NCBI RefSeq assembly: GCF_008297955.1
Contig: NZ_VTPY01000007.1
Coordinates: 1-64,000, forward strand
Direction of reading: 5' to 3'
DNA: 64,000 bases
DNA from: Billgrantia pellis
GTDB taxonomy: Bacteria > Pseudomonadota > Gammaproteobacteria > Pseudomonadales > Halomonadaceae
The position numbers and the translations under genes were made by a program. The notes beneath the pieces were generated by a model. That model was not told the DNA's origin and ran no database searches. It worked only from the letters and a program-made list of their open reading frames with translations. Below, one piece after another: positions 31,287 through 38,816 of the stretch (its first letter is position 1; every line of letters starts with the position of its first letter).

Positions 31287-32670
31287 CCACGCATTCTAGC
31301 GCCGCCTCGATGATTGGCGTCATGGCGGCGGCATAATTGAGCCGCAGGCAGTGCCGGTACTTGCCCGACGCCGAGAATAGCGAGCCCGGGGCGATATGCA
31401 GCCCTTCTTCCGCCAGACGATCCTTGAGTCGCACGCAGTCCACCCCCGGCAGCTCCAGCCACAGCAGGAAACCGCCCTGCGGGTAGCTCACTCCGGTGTC
31501 GGCTGGAAAATAGCGATCGACCCAGCCCAGCATGATGTCCCGGTGACGGCGATACTGGCGGATCATCTCGCGCAGGTGGCGTTCGTAGTGGCCGTGCCGG
31601 ACGAACTCGGCTACCGCCAGTTGCGGCAGGGTCGCCGAGGCGCCGGTGGAGACATACTTCATGTGCAGCACCTGGTCGCGATGACGGCCCGGCGCCATCC
31701 AGCCGACCCGCAGCCCCGGCATCAACGTCTTGGAGAAGGAGCTGCACATCAGCACCCGGCCCTCGTCGTCGAAGCTCTTGACGCTGCGTGGGCGAGACGC
31801 GGTGAAGGCCAGGTCGCCGTAGATGTCGTCTTCGATGATCGCCACGTCAAAGCGTTGAGCCAAAGCCACCAGTTCGCGTTTGCGCGCCTCAGGCATGGTG
31901 TAGCCGAGTGGATTGTTGCATGTCGGCGTGAGCTGGATGGCCTTGATCGGCCACTGCTCCAGGGCCAGCTCCAGTGCCTCCAGGCTGATGCCGGTACGCG
32001 GATCCGTGGGAATCTCCAGCGCCTTGAGCCGGTTTGCCTTGAGGATTTGCATGGTGCCGTAGAAGCTCGGCGAGTCCACGGCCACCACGTCGCCGGGCTC
32101 GGTCAGGGTGCGTAGGGCGAGCGACAGCGCCTCCTGGCAGCCGGTGGTGATCAGAACGTCGTCGGGGTGCAGCAGGCAGTCCGAAGCGGTTGCCAGCCGG
32201 GCGACCTGGCGTCTGAGCGCCAGACTGCCCTGCAGGCTGTCGTAATTGAGCCCATAGGTGCCTACCCTGCGGTGCAGGGTGGCCAGCTCGCGCTTCAGGG
32301 GGCGCAGGCTGGGGGCGTCGAGATCGGGTACGCCGCGGCCTAGCATCAGCCGGTCGTCCTCTTCGGGGGAGGGCGCCACCAACTCCAGCACCTGATCCCA
32401 CTGTGACACCTCGAGAGGGCGCTGGGCGGGGCGCGTGACTCGGGGCAGCGTCTCGGGGCGGGCGACGGGCAGCGCGTAGTAGCCCGAACGTGGACGCGCC
32501 TCCGCCAATCCCGCTTCTTCCAGGCGGCGATAGGCCTCCTGCGCCGTGGACACGCTGACACCTAGCTCGCGGCATACGGCACGCACCGAGGGCAGCCGGT
32601 CGCCGACGCGATACTGTCCTTGCTCGATGCGCTGGGCCAAGGCCTGGGCCACCTGATCGTAACGTTTCAT
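31228..32670 (-). CDS. MocR/PdxR-like GntR-aminotransferase regulator
   Basis: The 480-residue regulator joins a GntR winged helix (1-70: YRVGDRLPSVRAVCRELGVS) to an aminotransferase-like PLP domain (about 95-465) with the PLP lysine in SSFSKTLMPGLRVGW. MocR proteins sense PLP-linked metabolites and usually control genes beside them. The last residues (from about RETRPDH) are encoded by DNA belonging to a MerR remnant, so the natural C-terminus was probably replaced. It is divergent from a DUF1127 gene across 170 bases carrying 13-bp direct repeats, the usual MocR operator form. Confidence 0.88.
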   Translation of the reverse strand: MKRYDQVAQALAQRIEQGQYRVGDRLPSVRAVCRELGVSVSTAQEAYRRLEEAGLAEARPRSGYYALPVARPETLPRVTRPAQRPLEVSQWDQVLELVAPSPEEDDRLMLGRGVPDLDAPSLRPLKRELATLHRRVGTYGLNYDSLQGSLALRRQVARLATASDCLLHPDDVLITTGCQEALSLALRTLTEPGDVVAVDSPSFYGTMQILKANRLKALEIPTDPRTGISLEALELALEQWPIKAIQLTPTCNNPLGYTMPEARKRELVALAQRFDVAIIEDDIYGDLAFTASRPRSVKSFDDEGRVLMCSSFSKTLMPGLRVGWMAPGRHRDQVLHMKYVSTGASATLPQLAVAEFVRHGHYERHLREMIRQYRRHRDIMLGWVDRYFPADTGVSYPQGGFLLWLELPGVDCVRLKDRLAEEGLHIAPGSLFSASGKYRHCLRLNYAAAMTPIIEAALECVGAIAATLRETRPDHAPTQA

Positions 32671-32747
32671 GACAATTTTACCTGTTCGTTCATGATAGCG
32701 GTACAGTTAAAGAAAGCTCGCCCAGGACAGCAGCCCCAAGACGTCTC

Positions 32748-32790
32748 TCTGTATCGGTAATATAGTGGAAATCTGAATCTGTATCGATAA
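32748..32790. promoter_or_regulatory. Direct repeats, candidate MocR operator
   Basis: TCTGTATCGGTAA (32748-32760) and TCTGTATCGATAA (32778-32790) are direct repeats differing at one base with starts 30 bp apart, about three helical turns. MocR/PdxR/GabR-type regulators are known to bind spaced direct repeats. They lie between the divergent MocR and DUF1127 genes. Confidence 0.6.
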
Positions 32791-32840
32791 AAAGAACCGC
32801 CGTAATCTTATCTCGTACCCTGCGAAGAGAGGTGACGGCC

Positions 32841-33005
32841 ATGCTTTTCCATTCTTGGAGGCGGTTGCGTGACAGGTGGCAGTATTTGCGTCAGCGCCAT
32901 CATTCGCGGCGCAGGCTGGTGGACCTCGACCAGCACCTGCTCGACGACGTCGGACTCGACCGTCCCACGGCCCAGCGCGAGGCGCGCAAGCCATTCTGGC
33001 GCTGA
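32841..33005 (+). CDS. DUF1127 small basic protein (54 aa)
   Basis: ATG 32841 to TGA 33003-33005 encodes 54 residues: a basic N-terminal half (SWRRLRDRWQYLRQRHHSRR) and the family ending LLDDVGLDRPTAQREARKPF followed by WR. That ending is diagnostic of DUF1127 (YjiS-like). Small members influence RNA or phosphate-related regulation in some alphaproteobacteria; here function is unknown. GAGAGGTG lies upstream. The gene is divergent from the MocR regulator and could be its target. Confidence 0.85.
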   Translation: MLFHSWRRLRDRWQYLRQRHHSRRRLVDLDQHLLDDVGLDRPTAQREARKPFWR

Positions 33006-33091
33006 CAGCCGGCGTGCACGGGAACCCAGGCCGGTCCATGCTGCCGTATAAGAAGACCAAGGACGCAACCGGACAGCATGAAGGAGACACG

Positions 33092-33487
33092 ATGATCGAG
33101 ATTCTGCCGGCCCCCGAGTACGTGGCCGCGTTTCGTCTATCCGGAACGCTGCGTGGCGAAGATTACGATGTGATCATTCCCGCGATCGAAACAAAGCTAG
33201 CGCACAACGAACAGATCGGCGTGCTGGCCGATCTGACGCAGTTCGAGCACATGACGGCAAAGGCGCTGCAGCGCGACCTGGCCTACGGCATGAGCAAGCT
33301 GGGCGAGTATCACCGCTTCAAGCGCGCCGCGGTGATCGGCGACAAGCGTTGGATCGAGATGACGACCAAACTGGCCGACAAGCTGTTTCCCCAGATCGAG
33401 GCGCGGGTCTTTCATGCGGGCGAACTGGAAGAGGCCATGCGCTGGGTCGCCGGCTTCCGGGACGATCTGATTAGCGAAGGGCTATGA
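33092..33487 (+). CDS. STAS/SpoIIAA-like protein
   Basis: The 131-residue protein resembles the SpoIIAA-like (STAS/SEC14-like) family: an N-terminal strand-rich part (EYVAAFRLSGTLRGEDYDVI), the IGVLADLTQFEHMTAKALQR centre and AVIGDKRWIEMTTKLAD. The family is small, cytoplasmic and without known enzyme activity. AAGGAG at 33081-33086 supports ATG 33092; earlier in-frame codons overlap the DUF1127 gene. It ends six bases past the convergent MFS gene's last base, a tail-to-tail overlap. Confidence 0.8.
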   Translation: MIEILPAPEYVAAFRLSGTLRGEDYDVIIPAIETKLAHNEQIGVLADLTQFEHMTAKALQRDLAYGMSKLGEYHRFKRAAVIGDKRWIEMTTKLADKLFPQIEARVFHAGELEEAMRWVAGFRDDLISEGL

Positions 33488-34687
33488 CGGTACGGCGTTG
33501 GGCTGTTCGACGTGCCATTGGCGCAGCAGCCAGGCAAAGGCGAGCCCCAGCGCCAGCAGCCAGCATCCGGTGCCGACCAGTAACCACAGACTCCCAGTCA
33601 ACCGCAGCAACAGCCCACCGAGGCTGACGCCCACCGACTGGCCGAGGAACAGACAGCCGGCGAATACCGCCATGGCGGTGCCGCGCATGGCAGGCGCCAT
33701 CTGGGTGGCGTTGATCTGCAGGGTGCTATGCATCATGTAGAAGCCGAGACCGGCGCAGAAGGCACCGGCAGTGGCCGCTAGCGCCTGGGTGGCCAATGCC
33801 AACAGGCAGAAGCCGAGCCCCATCAGTACACCACCGCCCGCGGCCAGACCCGATTCGCCCAGCCGGGCGACCAGCGGTCGCGCCAGGGCGGCGAAGACCA
33901 GCCCGCCGACCCCGAACAGAGCGATCATCAGGCCGGCCTGGGTCAGCGAGACCCCCAGCCGCTCGTACAGATGACTGGCGGCAAAAGCCAGTGCACCGAA
34001 GGCGGCGATGCCCTCGAGAAACACCAGTGCCAGGATGCGTCGCGCACGAGCGATCAGCAACACCTCGCGAATCCGTGAGAAAAATGCGATGCGTCCCTGG
34101 GCCACCTTGGCCGGAGATAGTTCGGGACGTTGGCGAAGCGTCACCAGCAGCAGGCTGCCGGCGACAAGGAACAGCAGCGTCAGCAGGCCGAATGCTGCCG
34201 GCCAGCCGAGCGTATCGGCCAGGAAGCCGCCCGCCACTTGGCCGCTGATAAGCCCCATCACCGCGCCCGATAGCATGTGTGCCAGTGCCACCTGGCGCCG
34301 CTCGTAGGGCACGTTGTCGCCGACCCAGGCCATGGAGAGCGGGATGATCGCCGCCGCCGTGGCACCGTTCAGGGTGCGAAACAGCAACAGCGCGGGCAGC
34401 GAATCGGCCAGTGCCGAGCCCAGCGCGCCCACGGCGCAGGCCAGGGTGGCCAGGCCGATTACTCTCAGGGTGCCGAAGCGGTCTCCCAACGGGCCGTAGC
34501 AGAGCTGCAGGACGCCATAGGCGATGGCAAACAGGGTGATGTTCTGGGCGACGTCGGCCAGCGGCCGGGCAAAGGCCTGTGACAGCGCCGGCAGCATGGC
34601 GTCGGTGACGCGCATCGAGGCCATGCTGGCGAAGCCGGCCAGGGCCAGCAGCAGGATGACGAGACGGGGAGGGGCGCTACGACTCAT
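33482..34687 (-). CDS. MFS transporter (second gene of the exporter pair)
   Basis: The 401-residue protein has about 12 membrane spans, with the MFS motif-A-like loop CYGPLGDRFGTLRVIG between spans 2 and 3 and a basic central loop near 185-200. It starts at ATG 34687, two bases after the stop of the Bcr/CflA-like gene, so the two are one operon. The substrate is unknown; drug or metabolite efflux is likely by family. The open frame extends upstream only across the preceding gene. Confidence 0.85.
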   Translation of the reverse strand: MSRSAPPRLVILLLALAGFASMASMRVTDAMLPALSQAFARPLADVAQNITLFAIAYGVLQLCYGPLGDRFGTLRVIGLATLACAVGALGSALADSLPALLLFRTLNGATAAAIIPLSMAWVGDNVPYERRQVALAHMLSGAVMGLISGQVAGGFLADTLGWPAAFGLLTLLFLVAGSLLLVTLRQRPELSPAKVAQGRIAFFSRIREVLLIARARRILALVFLEGIAAFGALAFAASHLYERLGVSLTQAGLMIALFGVGGLVFAALARPLVARLGESGLAAGGGVLMGLGFCLLALATQALAATAGAFCAGLGFYMMHSTLQINATQMAPAMRGTAMAVFAGCLFLGQSVGVSLGGLLLRLTGSLWLLVGTGCWLLALGLAFAWLLRQWHVEQPNAVPS

Positions 34688-34689
34688 CG

Positions 34690-35904
34690 TTACGGCCGTG
34701 CCTGGGTGGAGGCCGCCGCCTGGCTGGCCGGTCGCACCAGCAACTGGTACGCCACCAGGGAGAGCACGCCGCCAAGACCGATGGACATGGCCATGGTGAG
34801 TGAAGTGCCGTCGTGGAAGCGGCCGACAAGCGCCCCGCCGAAGGCGGCAATGGTCATCTGCAGAAAGCCGAACAGCGAGGAAGCCGAACCGGCACACTGC
34901 GGATTGGGCGCCAGCGCCCCGGACATGCTCTGTGGCATCACGATGCCAAAACCGACCAAAAACAGGATGTGCGGGCCGATCACCGCCCAGGGAGAGAAGA
35001 CACCCATCGCCGCCAGGCCCGCCATCGTGGTACCGGCCAGCGCGCACATCGCCGTGGCCAGCAGTAGCAGGCGGTCGCGTCCCAGACGATGGCTATAGCG
35101 GCCGCTGATCAGGGTGCCGCTGAAGAAGCCGGCGACGATCAGGGTGAAGCCGATGCCGTACTCGAAGGGCGACATGCCCATGAATTCGATGAGAACGAAG
35201 GAGGAGCCGGAGAGAAACGCGAACAGACCGGCAAAGCCGCTGGCATTGACCAGCGTGTAGCCCATGAAGGCGCGCTGTCCGAGCAGCATGCGATAGTTGC
35301 GCAAGATGATGGCCGGGTGTACCGACTGGCGATTCTCCCGGGCCAGCGGTTCCGGCATGAGAAAGGCGAGGACCAGCAGCATCGCCGCGGCGTAAACCGT
35401 CAGCAGCAGGAAAATCGATTCCCAGCCGAAAAACAGCAGCAGCCCTGCGCCGACGATGGGTGCCAGCGCCGGTGCCAGTGCCGTGACGCTGGCCATGTAG
35501 GAGAGCATACGCCCGGCCTCGATGGGGCCGTAGATATCGCGCACCGCGGCACGCCCCAGCACCGGACCGGCGGCACCGCCCAGGGCCTGAAGGAAGCGGC
35601 CGGCCAACAGCCATTCGACGCTAGGAGCGAAGGCGCATAGCAGGCTTGCCAGCAGGAATAGGCCGAAGCCGGCGATCATGATCGGCCTGCGGCCGAAGCG
35701 ATCGGAGATCGGACCGCAGAACAGCTGCGCCATGGCGAAGCCGGCCATGTACAGGCTAAGCGTCAACTGTACCTGGTCGGGGCCGGTATCGAGCGCCTTG
35801 GCCATCGCCGGCATCGCTGGCAAGTACATATCGGTGGCTAGCGGGCCCAGCGCGGTCAGCGCTGCCAGCGCCACCACCGTGGCAGGGGACTTCAGCCTCA
35901 GCAC
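34690..35904 (-). CDS. Bcr/CflA-family MFS drug exporter
   Basis: The 404-residue, 12-span exporter carries Bcr/CflA hallmarks: ATDMYLPAMPAMAKAL near the N-terminus, FCGPISDRFGRRP (motif A) and GRFLQALGGAAGPVLGRAAV (span 4). The start is GTG 35904, with AGGAG seven bases before it; the extension to 35958 would cross a structured leader. The gene is first of a two-exporter operon. A 16-bp inverted repeat in its leader suggests control at the RNA level. Confidence 0.87.
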   Translation of the reverse strand: MLRLKSPATVVALAALTALGPLATDMYLPAMPAMAKALDTGPDQVQLTLSLYMAGFAMAQLFCGPISDRFGRRPIMIAGFGLFLLASLLCAFAPSVEWLLAGRFLQALGGAAGPVLGRAAVRDIYGPIEAGRMLSYMASVTALAPALAPIVGAGLLLFFGWESIFLLLTVYAAAMLLVLAFLMPEPLARENRQSVHPAIILRNYRMLLGQRAFMGYTLVNASGFAGLFAFLSGSSFVLIEFMGMSPFEYGIGFTLIVAGFFSGTLISGRYSHRLGRDRLLLLATAMCALAGTTMAGLAAMGVFSPWAVIGPHILFLVGFGIVMPQSMSGALAPNPQCAGSASSLFGFLQMTIAAFGGALVGRFHDGTSLTMAMSIGLGGVLSLVAYQLLVRPASQAAASTQARP

Positions 35905-35929
35905 ATCGGTTCTCCTGGAGAAGAGGATC

Positions 35930-36011
35930 AACGACCGGCGGGCGTCTCTTCCTGGCACCCCGGCTTGTCGAAAACCGTGGTAACAGGAGGGAGGGACGCC
36001 CGCCGGTCGTT
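35930..36011 (-). promoter_or_regulatory. Long-stem leader hairpin of the MFS operon
   Basis: AACGACCGGCGGGCGT (35930-35945) and its exact reverse complement (35996-36011) form a perfect 16-bp stem enclosing 50 bases. TACAAT at 36021-36026 on the minus strand could be the -10 element, which would place the stem at the very 5' end of the transcript, 26 bases before the GTG start. No known riboswitch was recognised. Confidence 0.6.
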
Positions 36012-36145
36012 AGCTTGCTTATTGTAGCGGAAACGAGGCTGGGTTGCGCAGCCATGTGGATCTCGAATGAAACCCTATCACAGGCATGGCTTCGATTGAC
36101 GCCAAGGATTGCAGACACGCGTGCGTGCCGTAGCCGTAGGGGGAA

Positions 36146-36190
36146 CAGGAAGGCCAGAAGAAGCGTAGCCGCTGCCTCTGGCCTTTCCTG
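36146..36190 (-). terminator. Hairpin after the glycine-zipper-like exported protein gene
   Basis: CAGGAAGGCCAGA (36146-36158) pairs with TCTGGCCTTTCCTG (36177-36190) with one bulged base; it lies 13 bases past the stop at 36203. There is no clean T-run, so termination is uncertain. Between this and 36012 I see nothing else apart from the MFS promoter region. Confidence 0.45.
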
Positions 36191-36202
36191 GTCACGCTTC
36201 TG

Positions 36203-36982
36203 TCAGTTCGATTCCGAGTCTGTCTCGTCGTCCTCACCCAGATCCGGCGTGGTGGTCGGTTCTTCGGAAGGGGAGGAAGCCTCGGTGTCGGACGTGCTGC
36301 GACTATCGCGTTCCGTCGTGCTGCCCTGGTTCGCTGTACCGCGGGTGTCGCTGCGGTCCATGGAACGCTGCGAATCGCGCATCGATGAGCCGCTCTGGCT
36401 ATCGCTCTGGCCGTTCTGACCCTCTTGGAGCCCGTCTACGAAACCTTGGCGATAGCCTCTAATGGCACCTTCCTGCAAGCCCTCCATCTTGCCTTCCATA
36501 TAGCCCTGCATGAAGAGGTGGTGGGCTTGTTGGTCGTCCTGCCGGCCATGGGGGCCGGAACCGCGACTGGAACTGTCCCATTGGCTTCCCTGGCTGCCGC
36601 CGTCATAGCGGTCCCCGCGATACTGGGGGCGGTTGCGATCATCCCACTGGTTTCCCTGGTTGCGATCATCACCGTAGCTGTCGTCCCTGTACGATTCGCG
36701 GGTCTGATCGTCCCAGGGTGGGTTCTGCTGCGAGCTCCTCTGGCTATCGCTCCGGTATGGTTGGGACGCCCTGTCGTCCCATGACGGGCCGCCTTGATGT
36801 CGCTGCCTGTCGTAATCGTAGCTCCCACCTCGCTGCTGACCGTCACTGTCGTTCCACGGCTGACTGCCACGGGGTTGGTTATCGTAACGGTAACCGTCAC
36901 GGCTCTCCTGCGGTTGCGCCAAAGCGCTGGTCGAGGCCAGCGCGGTCGATACCGCAGTGACAATTAGCATTCTTTTAAACAT
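36203..36982 (-). CDS. Exported low-complexity protein with Gly-every-fourth-residue segment
   Basis: I do not recognise this 259-residue protein. It has a signal peptide (1-22, ending SALA), then a hydrophilic region rich in Asp, Arg, Gln, Ser, Gly and Trp (23-150). A segment follows in which glycine recurs at exactly every fourth position (160, 164, 168, 172, 176, 180, 184, 188), then an acidic Ser/Thr/Glu tail. The Gly series resembles GxxxG helix-packing repeats. GGAGGAACC precedes ATG 36982. The signal peptide resembles that of the repeat protein encoded just upstream, so the two are probably related. Likely periplasmic or secreted. Confidence 0.75.
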   Translation of the reverse strand: MFKRMLIVTAVSTALASTSALAQPQESRDGYRYDNQPRGSQPWNDSDGQQRGGSYDYDRQRHQGGPSWDDRASQPYRSDSQRSSQQNPPWDDQTRESYRDDSYGDDRNQGNQWDDRNRPQYRGDRYDGGSQGSQWDSSSRGSGPHGRQDDQQAHHLFMQGYMEGKMEGLQEGAIRGYRQGFVDGLQEGQNGQSDSQSGSSMRDSQRSMDRSDTRGTANQGSTTERDSRSTSDTEASSPSEEPTTTPDLGEDDETDSESN

Positions 36983-37052
36983 GGTTCCTCCGATGAACTC
37001 GGGTGTGCGTTGAGTCACAACTCAGTTGATGAACGGCTGGCGATGCAGGTGG

Positions 37053-37838
37053 TTAATTGCCGTATGGGTCGTAGCGATTGCGGTCCTGGTCGCGCCACCG
37101 CTGGTCCATGCCGCCCTGGTCGTAGCGGTGGCGGTCCTGGTCCTGCCACTGCTGGTTCTGCCCGCTCGGGTCGTAGCGGTTGCGGTCCTGGTCCTGCCAC
37201 TGCTGGTTCTGCCCGCTCGGGTCGTAGCGGTTGCGGTCCTGGTCGCGCCACGGCTGGTCCATGCCGCCCTGGTCGTAGCGGTGGCGGTCCTGGTCCTGCC
37301 ACCGCTGGTCCTGCCCGCTCGGGTCGTAGCGGTGGCGGTCCTGGTCGCGCCACCGTTGGTCCATGTCGCCCTGGTCGTAGCGATTGCGGTCCTGGTCCTG
37401 CCACCGCTGGTTCTGCCCGCTGCGGCGGTGATCCTGGTCGCGCCATCGTTGGTCCATGCCGCCCTGGTCGTAGCGATTGCGATCCTGGTCGCGCCACCGC
37501 TGGTCCATGCCGCCCTGGTCGTAGCGGTTGCGGTCCTGGTCCTGCCACTGCTGGTTCTGCCCGCTCGGGTCGTAGCGGTTGCGGTCCTGGTCCTGCCACT
37601 GCTGGTTCTGCCCGCTCGGGTCGTAGCGGTTGCGGTCCTGGTCCTGCCACTGCCGGTTCTGCCCGCTCGGGTCATAGCGGTTGCGATCCTGGTCGCGCCA
37701 TCGATTGTCTTGGCCTTGCTGTGAGAAACGGTTGTTGTCGCTCCACTGGCTACCTTGATCCGATTGCTGGGCCACGGCGGATCCCGTCATGGCCAGCGCG
37801 GTTGAAATTGCCGTTGTCATAAGCAGCTTTTTAAACAT
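37053..37838 (-). CDS. Exported tandem-repeat protein (17-residue Trp/Asp/Arg/Gln repeats)
   Basis: The 261-residue protein has a signal peptide (1-23, ending SAVA) and from residue 47 consists of 13 tandem units of the type WQDQDRNRYDPSGQNQQ: eleven of 17 residues, one of 14 (sixth) and a truncated last one. Two alternating flavours occur, ending PSGQNQQ or QGGMDQR. The composition is highly polar with one Trp and one Tyr per unit; no enzyme motif is present. AAAGGAGTT precedes ATG 37838. It lies 70 bases upstream of the related gene on the same strand. Function unknown; a surface or periplasmic, possibly stress- or desiccation-related, role is speculation. Confidence 0.8.
   Translation of the reverse strand: MFKKLLMTTAISTALAMTGSAVAQQSDQGSQWSDNNRFSQQGQDNRWRDQDRNRYDPSGQNRQWQDQDRNRYDPSGQNQQWQDQDRNRYDPSGQNQQWQDQDRNRYDQGGMDQRWRDQDRNRYDQGGMDQRWRDQDHRRSGQNQRWQDQDRNRYDQGDMDQRWRDQDRHRYDPSGQDQRWQDQDRHRYDQGGMDQPWRDQDRNRYDPSGQNQQWQDQDRNRYDPSGQNQQWQDQDRHRYDQGGMDQRWRDQDRNRYDPYGN
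37056..37700 (-). repeat. 51-bp in-frame tandem repeat array
   Basis: About 12.6 copies of a 51-bp unit (one copy 42 bp) encode the protein repeats. The repeats keep other frames on both strands free of stops, creating long spurious open frames. Neighbouring units are nearly identical at DNA level, which fits recent duplication or homogenisation. Confidence 0.92.
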
Positions 37839-38152
37839 GTCTAACTCCTTTAGATTTGTTTAAATTTAAGCTAGGCCATTTGCCTGCGCCGAATTTCGAC
37901 GTCACGAAACAGGCCATGTCAGTAAAGCTAGCTGCCAACTTTGTAATTAATGGAGTGTCGGAAGTGCTTTTTTGTTTTATTTTTTATATATCAATGTGCG
38001 GCGAGAGAGTTAAGCGATGGACGGTAAATCTCTAATGTTTGCGTATTGGTAAAATCTAGTATTTTTGATTTCTAAATGAAAAGCGCCCCCATCGATCGGA
38101 CGATGGAGGCAAAACGGTTTACTGACGATTGAGCTATTGTCGAAAAGGGAAA
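37839..38152. other. AT-rich intergenic region (314 bases)
   Basis: The region is strikingly AT-rich against its surroundings (for example 37961-38080). It carries the promoter side of the repeat-protein gene next to 37838 and the terminator of the homogentisate genes at 38085-38110. No gene or recognisable RNA was seen. Confidence 0.6.
38075..38110 (-). terminator. Terminator of the homogentisate operon (after maiA)
   Basis: On the minus strand GCCTCCATCG (38110-38101) pairs with CGATGGGGGC (38094-38085) with one mismatch, followed by CTTTTCATTT. It lies 42 bases past the maiA stop. Confidence 0.7.
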
Positions 38153-38797
38153 CTACCCTGCATCCGGCTGCTCGCCTGGGGCGGCCCTGGCGAAGGCTTC
38201 CAACTCGCGGCAGCGCTTGGTGATGCGCTGTAGAGTCGGGTAGGCGGAGAGATCACACTCGAAGCGTTCGGCGTTGAACACCTGAGGCACTAGGCAGATG
38301 TCTGCCAGCGTCGGGGTATCGCCGTGGCAGAAGGTGCCGGTGCCGGGCTCGTTGGCGAGCCGCGCCTCAAGGGCGCTGAAGCCCTCGGCGATCCAATGAC
38401 GGTACCAGGCCAGCTTGGCATCGTCGTCCACCTTCAGTTCGCGCACCAGGTACTTAAGTACCTTGAGGTTATTGAGCGGGTGGATCTCGCAAGCGATGAG
38501 CTGGGCCAACGAGCGCACCCGGGCGCGGCCCTCGGCGTCGGCCGGTAGCAGTGGCGGCTCGGGGTGGTGCTCGTCGAGGTACTCGCAGATCGCCAGCGAC
38601 TGGGTCAGCTGCGTGCTGTCGTCGGTTACGAGCACCGGCACTAGCCCTTGGGGATTGCGGGCAAGGTTGTCCTCAGAGCGCTGCTCACCCTTGACCAGGT
38701 TCACCGGGGCCTGCTCATAGGCCAGACCCTTGAGGTTGAGCGCGATGCGCACCCGATATGCCGCCGAGGAGCGGAAATAGCCGTACAACGTGATCAT
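38153..38797 (-). CDS. maiA: Maleylacetoacetate isomerase (zeta-class GST)
   Basis: The 214-residue protein begins ITLYGYFRSSAAYRVRIALN, with the SSAAYRVR glutathione-binding motif of zeta-class GSTs, then a Q-SLAICEYLDE segment and a C-terminal helical domain with TPTLADICLVPQVFNAERF. It isomerises 4-maleylacetoacetate to fumarylacetoacetate using glutathione. It is last of the hmgA-fahA-maiA run, 19 bases after fahA, and is followed by a terminator. Confidence 0.95.
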   Translation of the reverse strand: MITLYGYFRSSAAYRVRIALNLKGLAYEQAPVNLVKGEQRSEDNLARNPQGLVPVLVTDDSTQLTQSLAICEYLDEHHPEPPLLPADAEGRARVRSLAQLIACEIHPLNNLKVLKYLVRELKVDDDAKLAWYRHWIAEGFSALEARLANEPGTGTFCHGDTPTLADICLVPQVFNAERFECDLSAYPTLQRITKRCRELEAFARAAPGEQPDAG

Positions 38798-38816
38798 GTT
38801 GCCTCTCCCTGGCCGT

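Noticed and set aside
35946-35995. TPP-riboswitch-like GGGGTGCC in the MFS leader loop
   Set aside because: The CUGAGA element and the rest of the thi-box are absent and the neighbouring genes are exporters, so only a generic structured leader is claimed.
37056-37700. Tandem repeats as a CRISPR array
   Set aside because: Units are contiguous 51-bp in-frame coding repeats with no unique spacers and no cas genes nearby.
37010-37822. Long open frames on the plus strand and in other minus-strand frames across the repeat array
   Set aside because: They arise because the 51-bp repeat has no stop in those frames. Only the minus-strand frame 37053-37838 has a ribosome site and signal peptide.
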